This document shows, piece after piece, positions 49,907-58,235 of a DNA stretch of 64,000 nucleotides. The notes beneath the pieces are model-generated. The model was not told the origin of the DNA and ran no database searches. It saw nothing but the letters and a program-made list of their open reading frames with translations. Numbering within the stretch: position 1 is the stretch's first letter; each line of letters begins with the position of its first letter. The DNA comes from Marinirhabdus gelatinilytica (GTDB lineage: Bacteria > Bacteroidota > Bacteroidia > Flavobacteriales > Flavobacteriaceae). The position numbers and the translations under genes were made by a program. Where the stretch lies: positions 1 to 64,000 of the forward strand of contig NZ_QRAO01000007.1 of assembly GCF_003353425.1 (NCBI RefSeq). Reading direction: 5' to 3'.

Positions 49907-52651
49907 TCACAGATTCCTGTCTGGCTCTCGTCGCTTGTCGTATTTAATATCGCTCAATACCGAAGATTTTATCCCAATAAAAAAGTACCAGGCTGTATTG
50001 AGGGCGCCAATGGGGGTCCAGTTAAAGCTCATGGTCCAACTTTCTAGATCGCGTTGAAATCTTAATTGGGTAAGGGTAACACCTTTATTGGTAAAGTCGT
50101 ACCCGCTGGAAATCCCTACTTGCCATCTTGGCGCAAGCTCTACATTAGAGCTGAACATAAGCGACTGTGACGATATCTCATTTTGCCGTCGGGTATTATT
50201 GTAGGTTATGGTATACGCCAACCTAAAGTCCCATGGTATGTCGTAGTTATACCATTCCTTATTTAAATTGTTACCATTGTCCTGGCCTTCCCTAAACGAA
50301 GTATCGCCCACATCGTCTCCGGTTCCAAACAGGTCGTCTGGTCGCCCTCCGTTTGCAAAGGTCTCATCATTCAACCTATTGGTGGTATCAGGATTGTCGG
50401 TCTCAAAATCCCTACTGGAAAAACTATAGTTTAAGGAAACATTTCCATTGGTGAGCCTGAAGAGACTACCGCCGTTGTTTATATTGAATTTGTCTATTTT
50501 ATTATTGTTATTATCCAGCGCATAGGGATCCAGCGAACCTGTAAAGTTTACATCAAGCTTGTCCACAACAGGTATATTACCCGTAAAGCGTAAAGGGCTC
50601 CAAGGCAACGAGTCCCCGGCAAGATTGTAAGCTGTGCTGAAGTTTAAGTTGTTGAGCAGGACAATCTTCTTGGGTTCGGTAGCCGTGGTATCCTTTTCCC
50701 GAACCTTTGCTTCAAAGGTGTTGCTAAGGGACATGCCTATGTTGCTGGAGTAGACAGCTCCAGGCGCTCCATAGAGTGTGTTTTCAAACCTAGAGAACTG
50801 TACCACTTCTGCTGCAACATCTGGGTCTGCAGTGGGAATCTGCAATTCTTCGTAATAATGATCAAAAGCTGGATTTATGTTGTAGCTCACACTTGGTCGT
50901 ACCACGTGTCTAAGTTTTTGGAACTTTACATCTTCTCCAAAATTAAAAGTACCATAAAACGTAGTCCCTAAACTGGTTGAAAAGTTATAGGTAAAATACC
51001 TGTCGAAACCCCTAATGGTATCTGTTACTACAGCACCGTCACCATCATTGGCATCGGCATCGAATGTTTGGTTGGTAGTTTGGCCTACCCATGTTTCCTG
51101 TAGGTTGGTCGTGAGCGAGGTGCTTAAATATTTCAGCAGTTTAAAATTGGTGCTCACAGGAATGCTATGCCGGGCTCCCAGCTGTGCGGTTTCAAACATT
51201 TCAGGTTTAAAGAACAACGAATCGGTTGTTTGGAAACGGTTCTCTGCCGTAACATCGTACTGAAAGTTAATATTCTGTAGAATCCCTTTTTTTGTACCTG
51301 TTTTGGGGGCAAAAGGAAAAATACGTGACACACTCGCATTAATATTTGGCAGGGACATATTTATTTCTTGTGTGTTGGTGTTCTGGGTGTGGGTAGCTGC
51401 AATGGCAACATTCACTTGGGGCTCCCCCTCAAAGGTCTTTGCGTAGGAAACCGAAGAGCTTAACGTGTTTACCAACCCACTACCATTATTGGTCTGGTTG
51501 ATGGATTGCCTAAAATAGCGACTACTCCCCAAATTTACCGATGCTGAAAAACGGGAGCTAGGATTTGCCTTGGCATCCTGGCTGTGGTTCCATCGGATGT
51601 TATATACTGAAGATTGGCTAAAATCCGGGAAGCCTCTTTCACTATCGATCAGGCTTTCGTAGCGTATGTTCAAATTACCTCTATACTTGTAGCGTAGGGC
51701 ATAGGCCACTTCCCCCCGCAGACCAAAACTACCGTTTGTGTAATAGTCTCCTAACACCGCAAGATCCACATAATCGCTTATAGGAAAGTAATAACCCCCA
51801 TTCTGGAAAAAGAAGCCACGGTTGTTATTATCGCCAATAGAGGGGATGATAAATCCAGCGGCTCTATCTTCAGTCAACGGAAAATATGCAAAGGGAAGTC
51901 CTAAAGGTGTGGGTACATCGGCAATGTACATATTGGTAAGCCCAGTGACAATTTTCTTTTTAGGGACAAATTTTGCCTTTCGGGTATAAAAATAATATTC
52001 CGGATCATCAAGATTTGTAGAGGTAGTAAATCTCACATTCTTGAGATATACAACCGAGTCGTTTTCTTTTTTGGTCACCTGGGCCAGTACGTTAAAACCG
52101 TTCTGCTCTGTTCGGGAATTATACACTATGGCCTTCTCGGTCTTGGTGTTGAATTTCATCGAGTCTGGCTCCACGCGGTTCTGGGCCTGCACAAAAACGG
52201 GTCTTTGTGTGTAGGTTCCTGCGCTGTCAATACCTTTGGCAAAGACTTCGTTGGTGTTATAATCCAGTACTATGAGCCCAGCGTCTATACGCATATCCTC
52301 ATAAACTATATAGGCTTGGTTGTACATATACACCTTTTGGTTCTCTTGGTCCATAAAAATGTAATCTTCGCCATAGTAATCTACCACGCCGGTAAGGAAT
52401 TCGGGTTTTTTCTGGATGGAATCGTTTTTTACCGTATCGTTCACTATCTCTAGGCGTTCGGTAATTGTTGGTTGTAGGTTAACTGTGGTGGTATCCTGTT
52501 TGGTTTCAGTGTTTTCTTCGGCTTCGGTTTCTGTAGAAGAGGGGATGTTCACCTCGTTTTTATTGGGCAGGTCTTGCGCATAAAGAAAAGCACTGTTTAT
52601 GAACAGTACTATGTAGATAAGTATGTAAGAACACCTTTGTTTGCCCAACAC
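49907..52651 (-). CDS. LPS-assembly outer-membrane protein (LptD-like)
   Basis: The 914-residue protein has a signal peptide (IVLFINSAFLYAQ) and an N-terminal beta-jellyroll of the OstA/LptA kind (KVYMYNQAYIVYEDMRIDAG, EVFAKGIDSAGT, YYFYTRKAKF). A very long barrel-like region of alternating strands follows. The final SWTMSFNWTPIGALNTAWYFF stretch is typical of LptD-type barrels. It should insert LPS into the outer leaflet with a lipoprotein partner not identified here. It suits a window that also encodes lipid A synthesis. The Bacteroidota form is divergent, so I leave the symbol blank. Confidence 0.87.
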   Translation of the reverse strand: MLGKQRCSYILIYIVLFINSAFLYAQDLPNKNEVNIPSSTETEAEENTETKQDTTTVNLQPTITERLEIVNDTVKNDSIQKKPEFLTGVVDYYGEDYIFMDQENQKVYMYNQAYIVYEDMRIDAGLIVLDYNTNEVFAKGIDSAGTYTQRPVFVQAQNRVEPDSMKFNTKTEKAIVYNSRTEQNGFNVLAQVTKKENDSVVYLKNVRFTTSTNLDDPEYYFYTRKAKFVPKKKIVTGLTNMYIADVPTPLGLPFAYFPLTEDRAAGFIIPSIGDNNNRGFFFQNGGYYFPISDYVDLAVLGDYYTNGSFGLRGEVAYALRYKYRGNLNIRYESLIDSERGFPDFSQSSVYNIRWNHSQDAKANPSSRFSASVNLGSSRYFRQSINQTNNGSGLVNTLSSSVSYAKTFEGEPQVNVAIAATHTQNTNTQEINMSLPNINASVSRIFPFAPKTGTKKGILQNINFQYDVTAENRFQTTDSLFFKPEMFETAQLGARHSIPVSTNFKLLKYLSTSLTTNLQETWVGQTTNQTFDADANDGDGAVVTDTIRGFDRYFTYNFSTSLGTTFYGTFNFGEDVKFQKLRHVVRPSVSYNINPAFDHYYEELQIPTADPDVAAEVVQFSRFENTLYGAPGAVYSSNIGMSLSNTFEAKVREKDTTATEPKKIVLLNNLNFSTAYNLAGDSLPWSPLRFTGNIPVVDKLDVNFTGSLDPYALDNNNNKIDKFNINNGGSLFRLTNGNVSLNYSFSSRDFETDNPDTTNRLNDETFANGGRPDDLFGTGDDVGDTSFREGQDNGNNLNKEWYNYDIPWDFRLAYTITYNNTRRQNEISSQSLMFSSNVELAPRWQVGISSGYDFTNKGVTLTQLRFQRDLESWTMSFNWTPIGALNTAWYFFIGIKSSVLSDIKYDKRREPDRNL

Positions 52652-52763
52652 TAGAAACCTATTATTTTATAACTTTGGTTCAGTTTTTGAAAGTTCAAAA
52701 GTAAGCATATTTTTTTGCCTACTATTTTTTAAAATATCAAATTTCAAACCACGTTATCTTTAT

Positions 52764-53885
52764 ATGAAAACGAAACAGCTTTTATCACTATTATTATTCT
52801 TACCCACCTTTTTTGTGTATGGCTTTTCAAGCACCAATAATGATACCACAAAACCTTTCGTGGTGGTGCTGGATCCCGGTCATGGCGGTAAGGATTCTGG
52901 AAACCGCGGAAATGGTTTCTATGAGAAAGACATCGTTTTGGACGTTACGTTACAAGTTGGTGAAATTTTGGAAAAGCATCCAGATATCAAAGTAGTGTAT
53001 ACTCGAAAAACAGACGTTTTTATTGATTTATACAAAAGAGGACCCATTGCAAACGAAGTTGATGCAGACATTTTTGTATCTATTCATTGCGACTCTCATA
53101 ATTCTCAAGCTTATGGAATTGGAACTTTTGTAATGGGAATAGACAAATCTGGCAGGAATCTGGAAACAGCAAAAAAAGAAAATGAAGTTATATTCCTAGA
53201 GGAGAATTATAAAGAGACCTATGCCGGATTTGATCCAAGCTCGCCAGAATCTCTCATTGGGCTTACCTTAATGCAAGAAGAGTATTTAGACCAGAGCATC
53301 ATCCTTGCAAGTCTTATTCAAAATAATATCGTAAATAATTTGAAACGAAAAGACAGGAGTGTAAGATCTGCTCCTTTCTGGGTTTTACACAGTTCCTATA
53401 TGCCAAGTGTACTAGTGGAGCTTGGGTTTTTAACAAATGACAAGGAAGGTCCTTATGTGAACTCGAAAAAAGGTAGAAAAGAGTTAGCAGAAGAGATCGC
53501 AAAGGGCATTCTTAAATATAAAGAAACAATCCTACTCGCAACCGAAGACTCCCAAAACCCTACGATCACAGAAAAGGAAATAGAAACCGCCATTGAAACC
53601 ACAGAGAAAAACGAATATAAAGGAGTGGATTTTAGGGTACAGCTAGCAGCTAGCAGCAAAAAGCTGGACACAAAACCTTCAAATTTCAAGGGGCTAAAAG
53701 ATGTAGATCGAGAAAAGGAGGACGGACTCTACAAATATTATTACGGTAAAACTTCCGATTATAACAAAATCCAGCTCATGAAGACTTTCGCCCAAGAAAA
53801 AGGCTACTCTTCTTGCTATATAGTAGCCTTTGAGAATGGTAAAAAGAAAAAACTTTCAGAAGTGTTAAAAAGGCAGGATAAATAA
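52764..53885 (+). CDS. N-acetylmuramoyl-L-alanine amidase with SPOR-like C-terminus
   Basis: The protein has 373 residues from ATG 52764, where MKTKQLLSLLLFLPTFFVYG is a signal peptide; an earlier ATG at 52641 overlaps the divergent LptD-like gene and is rejected. The Amidase_3 domain (about 32-255) shows VVLDPGHGGKDSGN with zinc His, the zinc/catalytic Glu in YEKDIVLDV, VSIHCDSHN with zinc His, and VLVELGFLTN. The C-terminal FRVQLAASSKKLDTKP segment resembles a SPOR peptidoglycan-binding domain. It cleaves the peptide stem from peptidoglycan in the periplasm during division or remodelling. Confidence 0.93.
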   Translation: MKTKQLLSLLLFLPTFFVYGFSSTNNDTTKPFVVVLDPGHGGKDSGNRGNGFYEKDIVLDVTLQVGEILEKHPDIKVVYTRKTDVFIDLYKRGPIANEVDADIFVSIHCDSHNSQAYGIGTFVMGIDKSGRNLETAKKENEVIFLEENYKETYAGFDPSSPESLIGLTLMQEEYLDQSIILASLIQNNIVNNLKRKDRSVRSAPFWVLHSSYMPSVLVELGFLTNDKEGPYVNSKKGRKELAEEIAKGILKYKETILLATEDSQNPTITEKEIETAIETTEKNEYKGVDFRVQLAASSKKLDTKPSNFKGLKDVDREKEDGLYKYYYGKTSDYNKIQLMKTFAQEKGYSSCYIVAFENGKKKKLSEVLKRQDK

Positions 53886-53897
53886 AAGTTATTTCTA

Positions 53898-53905
53898 TAA
53901 CTTTG
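53898..53905 (+). promoter_or_regulatory. -7 promoter element TAACTTTG
   Basis: A perfect TAnnTTTG match lies 25 bases before the TTG start of the MlaD-type gene. Confidence 0.5.
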
Positions 53906-53930
53906 TTGAACATCTAAACACACATTTTTT

Positions 53931-54881
53931 TTGAGACTCTCCAGAGAAGTAAAAACAGGAATTCTTGCCATAGGGGCCATTTTGCTCTTTATATTTGGGT
54001 ATAGCTACCTAAAGGGAACCAACCTGTTAGAAAAGAACAGAACTTTTTACGTAAAGTACAAAAACGTTGAGGGACTGGCTCAAGGAGCACCAGTTACCAT
54101 TAATGGTCTTAAGGTAGGAAAGGTGCAAAAGATAGATTTCGCTAACGCCCAAGGTGGTCTTGTGGTAGAGTTTACGGTGGAACGAGATTTCGACTTTTCT
54201 CAAAATAGTATTGTAAGAATATACAGTAGCGGTCTCATTGGCGGTAAATCTGTTGGGATTTTTCCTATTTATGACCAGAGCAGTATCGCTAAATCTGGCG
54301 ACACCCTCTCGGGTGAAATCCAAAAAGGGATGCTGGACGAGTTCAGCGAAACGCTAGCACCCCTTGAAGAAAAACTAGAAGCAACCCTTGGTGTTGTGGA
54401 TTCGTTGCTCATTTCAATTACCGATATTATTGACGAGGACACCAGGACAGACCTCAAAAATGCCATAGCAAATCTATCCACTACCACTAAAAATTTTGGA
54501 CAGCTTTCAGAAAAGGCTGATAACCTCCTAGGCCGAAACGGTGAAAAACTGGACCGTACCTTTACCAATCTGGACGATACGATGGCCAACTTCTCGAAGC
54601 TTTCAGATTCACTGTCGCAAATAGAGTTTGGCGTTATGGTAAACAATCTTGAAGATGCTACAGCAGGACTAAAAGAAGCTGTGGATAAAGTGAACAGTCC
54701 TGAAGGTAGTGTAGGAAAACTGTTGAACGATAAGCAATTATACGATAACCTTGAAGGAGCTACGAGACAATTGGAAGAGTTGATACAGGATGTAAAGCTC
54801 AACCCAAAAAGATACGTGAACATCTCCGTATTCGGTAAGAGAGACAAAGGTTACGAACCACCAGAAGATCCAGATTTATAA
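53931..54881 (+). CDS. MlaD/Mce-family lipid-transport protein
   Basis: The protein has 316 residues from a TTG start, directly before the canonical LSREVKTGILAIGAILLF. The next ATG in frame is far inside the conserved domain, so TTG is needed. It has one membrane helix (about 9-27) and an MCE domain (about 40-115: YKNVEGLAQGAPVTINGLKV, YSSGLIGGKSVGIFP). A long helical tail carries repeated Leu/Asn heptad features. Mce/MlaD proteins form rings that bridge the envelope and carry phospholipids. No MlaE/MlaF permease genes adjoin, so partners are encoded elsewhere. Confidence 0.9.
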   Translation: MRLSREVKTGILAIGAILLFIFGYSYLKGTNLLEKNRTFYVKYKNVEGLAQGAPVTINGLKVGKVQKIDFANAQGGLVVEFTVERDFDFSQNSIVRIYSSGLIGGKSVGIFPIYDQSSIAKSGDTLSGEIQKGMLDEFSETLAPLEEKLEATLGVVDSLLISITDIIDEDTRTDLKNAIANLSTTTKNFGQLSEKADNLLGRNGEKLDRTFTNLDDTMANFSKLSDSLSQIEFGVMVNNLEDATAGLKEAVDKVNSPEGSVGKLLNDKQLYDNLEGATRQLEELIQDVKLNPKRYVNISVFGKRDKGYEPPEDPDL

Positions 54882-54884
54882 CAC

Positions 54885-56237
54885 ATGGCGTACATTACAA
54901 AGATTTTATTTCTCATAGCACTTGTTTTGGGTGTTGGGTATTTTACCTACAATATCCGTAAAGTAATAAGCCGCATTAAGCTAGGGCAGGAAGTAGATAC
55001 CAGCGACCATAAAAAACAGCGCTGGAGCAATGTGGTGCGCATCGCATTGGGACAGAGTAAAATGGTAGTGCGCCCCATTGCGGGACTACTTCATATTGTA
55101 GTGTACGTAGGCTTCATCATCATAAATATTGAAGTTCTCGAGATCATTATTGACGGTCTTTTCGGAACCCACAGAGTGCTATCCTTTTTGGGGCCTGTAT
55201 ATGATGTATTGATTGGTTCTTTTGAAATTCTCGCATTATTGGTACTGTTGGGTGTTATCTTTTTCTGGACACGCCGAAACATCCAAAAGATAAAACGCTT
55301 CTGGGCAAGGGAAATGACCTCCTGGCCCAAGAACGACGCAAATATTATCCTCTATTTTGAAATGGTACTCATGATACTTTTCTTGGTCATGAATGCTGCG
55401 GACCTTGCACTTCAAAGAGGAGTGGCCGCAGGAACCTTTACTTCAGAAACTGCAAGCCATTACATTCAAGTAGGTTCATATCCAGTAAGCCAGTTTATAG
55501 CTTTTTTATTTCAGGGTATGTCCGAAGGCACTTTGATCGTCATCGAGAGAAGCGCTTGGTGGCTACACATCTTGGGAATCTTGGTCTTTCTCAATTATTT
55601 ATATTTCAGCAAGCACTTGCACATCATTTTGGCATTCCCCAATGTATACTTCGGTAAAGTGGTCCCCAAGGGAAAATTCAAGAATCTCGATTCGGTTACC
55701 AACGAGGTAAAACTGATGATGGACCCCAGTGCCGATCCCTATGCCGCACCGCCCGAAGGTGCCGAAACCCCAGCAAAATTTGGTGCTAGCGATGTCATGG
55801 ACCTGTCACGCATACAGCTTTTGAACGCATATACCTGTACCGAGTGTGGTCGCTGTACCAGTGAATGTCCAGCCAACATTACCGGTAAAAAATTATCACC
55901 TCGAAAGATAATGATGGACACCCGCGACCGTCTGGAGGAAGTGGGAAAAAATATGGAAGCCAACGGTGGTGAGTTTAAGGACGATGGCAAACAACTGTTG
56001 GACGATTATATCCTACGTGAAGAACTGTGGGCCTGTACCACTTGCAATGCTTGTGTAGAGGCTTGCCCGGTTAGTATAGACCCGCTGAGTATCATTATGG
56101 ATATGCGCCAATATCTGGTAATGGAACAAAGCGCCGCTCCTAATGAGCTGAATGTTACAATGACCAATATAGAGAACAACAGTGCTCCGTGGCCATTTAA
56201 CCAAATGGATAGGCTGAACTGGAAAAACGAAAACTAA
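54885..56237 (+). CDS. Membrane (Fe-S)-binding oxidoreductase subunit, HdrD/GlpC-like N-terminal half
   Basis: The 450-residue protein has about five membrane helices in the first 270 residues (IAGLLHIVVYVGFIIINIEV, EILALLVLLGVIFFW, MVLMILFLVMNAADLAL, WWLHILGILVFLNYLYF). A cytoplasmic ferredoxin-like region holds two [4Fe-4S] motifs, CTECGRCTSECP (about 318) and CTTCNACVEACP (about 383). It resembles the quinone-linked subunits of heterodisulfide reductase-type complexes. Its likely partner, a CCG-domain protein, follows at 56692, with a HAD gene between. All three genes are tightly spaced (1 and 18 bases). The electron donor and substrate are unknown. Confidence 0.88.
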   Translation: MAYITKILFLIALVLGVGYFTYNIRKVISRIKLGQEVDTSDHKKQRWSNVVRIALGQSKMVVRPIAGLLHIVVYVGFIIINIEVLEIIIDGLFGTHRVLSFLGPVYDVLIGSFEILALLVLLGVIFFWTRRNIQKIKRFWAREMTSWPKNDANIILYFEMVLMILFLVMNAADLALQRGVAAGTFTSETASHYIQVGSYPVSQFIAFLFQGMSEGTLIVIERSAWWLHILGILVFLNYLYFSKHLHIILAFPNVYFGKVVPKGKFKNLDSVTNEVKLMMDPSADPYAAPPEGAETPAKFGASDVMDLSRIQLLNAYTCTECGRCTSECPANITGKKLSPRKIMMDTRDRLEEVGKNMEANGGEFKDDGKQLLDDYILREELWACTTCNACVEACPVSIDPLSIIMDMRQYLVMEQSAAPNELNVTMTNIENNSAPWPFNQMDRLNWKNEN

Positions 56238-56238
56238 G

Positions 56239-56673
56239 ATGGAAAAAGAAGAAGCCGAAAAACTATTGCACGAAAAAGTAGAGGCAGGCGAGAAGGTGAG
56301 TCCTGTATTACCAAAAGGCGTAAAAAATTATCTTATCGATATCGATGGCACCATTACCGAAGATGTTCCCAACGAACAGCCCGAGCGTATGGCCACCTGT
56401 GAACCTTTTCCCGATGCCCTTAAAACACTCAACAAATGGTACGATAAAGGGCACCTTATCTGTTTCTTTACCTCTCGTACCGAAGAGCATCGCGAAGTGA
56501 CCGAAACCTGGCTCAACAAACACGGGTTTAAGTACCATTCCCTCTTAATGGGCAAACCCCGTGGCGGGAACTACCATTGGGTGGACAACCACTTGGTAAA
56601 GGCAACCCGCTACAAAGGAAAATTTACCGATCTGGTTGAAAAGAAAGTAACCATTGAGGTTTTTGAGGATTAA
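56239..56673 (+). CDS. Small HAD-superfamily phosphatase-like protein
   Basis: The 144-residue protein has HAD motif I in YLIDIDGTITEDVP (nucleophile Asp and general acid Asp), motif II in HLICFFTSRTEEHREV, motif III in LLMGKPRGGNYHWVDN with a Lys and acidic residues. A typical cap domain is missing, so it belongs to the minimal HAD group. Databases sometimes call these phosphoheptose isomerases, which these motifs do not support. It lies one base after one Fe-S gene and 18 bases before the other, a position that implies a role with the oxidoreductase, but its substrate is unknown. Confidence 0.83.
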   Translation: MEKEEAEKLLHEKVEAGEKVSPVLPKGVKNYLIDIDGTITEDVPNEQPERMATCEPFPDALKTLNKWYDKGHLICFFTSRTEEHREVTETWLNKHGFKYHSLLMGKPRGGNYHWVDNHLVKATRYKGKFTDLVEKKVTIEVFED

Positions 56674-56691
56674 TGAAAGTATAGAAAGAAT

Positions 56692-57483
56692 ATGAGTGAA
56701 GCAATAACAGTTCCCACAATGGCCGAATATATGGCCCAAGGCAAACAACCCGAAGTATTGTTCTGGGTAGGTTGTGCCGGTAGTTTCGACGATAGAGCGA
56801 AGAAGATAACCAAAGCGTTTGTAAAACTACTGCACAACGCCAAGGTAGATTTTGCAGTTTTGGGAACCGAGGAAGGATGCACGGGAGACCCCGCCAAACG
56901 CGCCGGTAACGAGTTTCTCTTCCAAATGCAGGCGATGATGAATATCGAGGTACTAAATGGTTACGAAGTTAAAAAAATAGTGACCGCTTGTCCGCACTGC
57001 TTCAATACCATAAAAAACGAATATCCCGGATTGGGCGGAAACTACGAGGTAATGCACCACACCCAATTTCTAAAATCCCTATTGGATGAAGGCAGACTAA
57101 AAGTAGAAGGTGGAAAATTTAAAGGAAAGAAAATAACCTTCCACGACCCTTGCTATCTGGGTCGCGCCAATAACGAATACGAAGCTCCCCGTGACCTCTT
57201 GAGAAAACTCGAGGTAGAACTCACCGAGATGAAGCGCTGCAAATCACGCGGACTCTGTTGTGGGGCCGGTGGCGCACAAATGTTCAAGGAGCCGGAACCA
57301 GGCAAGAAGGATGTAAACATAGAGCGTACCGAAGAAGCTTTGGGTACAAATGCCAAGATCATCGCTGCAGGCTGCCCATTCTGTAATACCATGATGACCG
57401 ATGGCGTAAAGAACTTCGAGAAAGAAGGCGAAGTAGCCGTGATGGACGTAGCCGAAATGATTGCCAATGCGCAGGATTTGTAA
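56692..57483 (+). CDS. CCG-domain (Fe-S)-binding oxidoreductase subunit, HdrB/GlpC-like half
   Basis: The 263-residue cytoplasmic protein has two CCG-type cysteine modules. The first shows VGCAGSFDDRAK, EGCTGDPAKRAGNE and ACPHCFNTIKNEYP; the second shows DPCYLGRANNEYEAPRD, GLCCGAGGAQMF and GCPFCNTMM. These modules hold the unusual [4Fe-4S] clusters of heterodisulfide reductase HdrB and of GlpC/LutA-type subunits. Together with the protein at 54885 it would rebuild a complete HdrD-like enzyme. The physiological disulfide or other substrate is not evident, although the BshA gene at 61187 shows that the cell makes a low-molecular-weight thiol. Confidence 0.9.
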   Translation: MSEAITVPTMAEYMAQGKQPEVLFWVGCAGSFDDRAKKITKAFVKLLHNAKVDFAVLGTEEGCTGDPAKRAGNEFLFQMQAMMNIEVLNGYEVKKIVTACPHCFNTIKNEYPGLGGNYEVMHHTQFLKSLLDEGRLKVEGGKFKGKKITFHDPCYLGRANNEYEAPRDLLRKLEVELTEMKRCKSRGLCCGAGGAQMFKEPEPGKKDVNIERTEEALGTNAKIIAAGCPFCNTMMTDGVKNFEKEGEVAVMDVAEMIANAQDL

Positions 57484-57499
57484 AGCCATACAAAAAATG

Positions 57500-57640
57500 A
57501 GACTGTCTAATAGGTGTCAAAAAAAATAATAAGTCACATTTAGCTTGTCGAAGTGTATTGATTATCAATTGTTTTGAAAATCCTACGACTCAGTTTGACA
57601 ATCTATATATTTTAGACTACCTCTATGGGGGTGATAGCAG
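57500..57640. repeat. Possible degraded dispersed repeat
   Basis: The gap after the CCG gene contains AGCTTGTCGAAGTG and, about 50 bases later, CTCAGTTTGACA. These word pairs resemble an inverted dispersed repeat of flavobacterial intergenic DNA. It is only weakly supported. Confidence 0.3.
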
Positions 57641-57729
57641 ACTTTCAAAAATCATTCGATTATTATGAAGGACACTTTTATTAAAAAAAAATCTTAATTT
57701 CTAAAACCCTACCTCTAAAATAAATAGCT

Positions 57730-58215
57730 ATGCTAGTAGATTTCAATACACTCCCCGATACTTCAAGAATCTGGGTTTACCAATGCAGCCGGAAATTATC
57801 TGATGAAGAAGTAGCTGCAATTTCAGAAAAAACTTCAGAATTCCTAAAGCAGTGGACAGCCCACGGTGCTAATCTGGAAGCAGGGTTCGAGATAAAATAC
57901 AACCGTTTTATCGTAATAGGTCTCAACCAGGAGAATGCTTCGGCATCTGGATGCAGTATTGATGCTTCGGTGCACTTTATACAGCAGTTGGAAAAAGAAT
58001 TGGACGTAGATCTACTGGACAAGATGAACGTGACATTTTATAATGGCGAATACATAGCGCATAAATCTTTGGCAGATTTCAAAAAAATGGCCAAGGCCCG
58101 TTCCGTCTCTCCAAACACGGTAGTTTTCAACAACTTGGTGAACACAAAGGAAGAATATTTGCACCATTGGGAAGTTCCTGCAAAAGAAAGTTGGCACAGT
58201 AGATTTTTAGCATAG
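57730..58215 (+). CDS. Small conserved protein sometimes labelled ABC transporter ATPase
   Basis: The 161-residue cytoplasmic protein has no Walker A, Walker B or LSGGQ motif, so the database label does not fit. Visible blocks are WVYQCSRKLSDEEVAAISEK, WTAHGANLEAGFEIKYNRFI, and SGCSIDASVHFIQQLEKEL with a conserved-looking Cys/Ser, then TFYNGEYIAHKSLADFKK. I recall the sequence as a widespread Bacteroidota protein of unknown function. Genes 5' (Fe-S module) and 3' (GH3 fusion) give no functional clue. Confidence 0.78.
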   Translation: MLVDFNTLPDTSRIWVYQCSRKLSDEEVAAISEKTSEFLKQWTAHGANLEAGFEIKYNRFIVIGLNQENASASGCSIDASVHFIQQLEKELDVDLLDKMNVTFYNGEYIAHKSLADFKKMAKARSVSPNTVVFNNLVNTKEEYLHHWEVPAKESWHSRFLA

Positions 58216-58235
58216 TTTTTGTACTTTTAAGTGCT

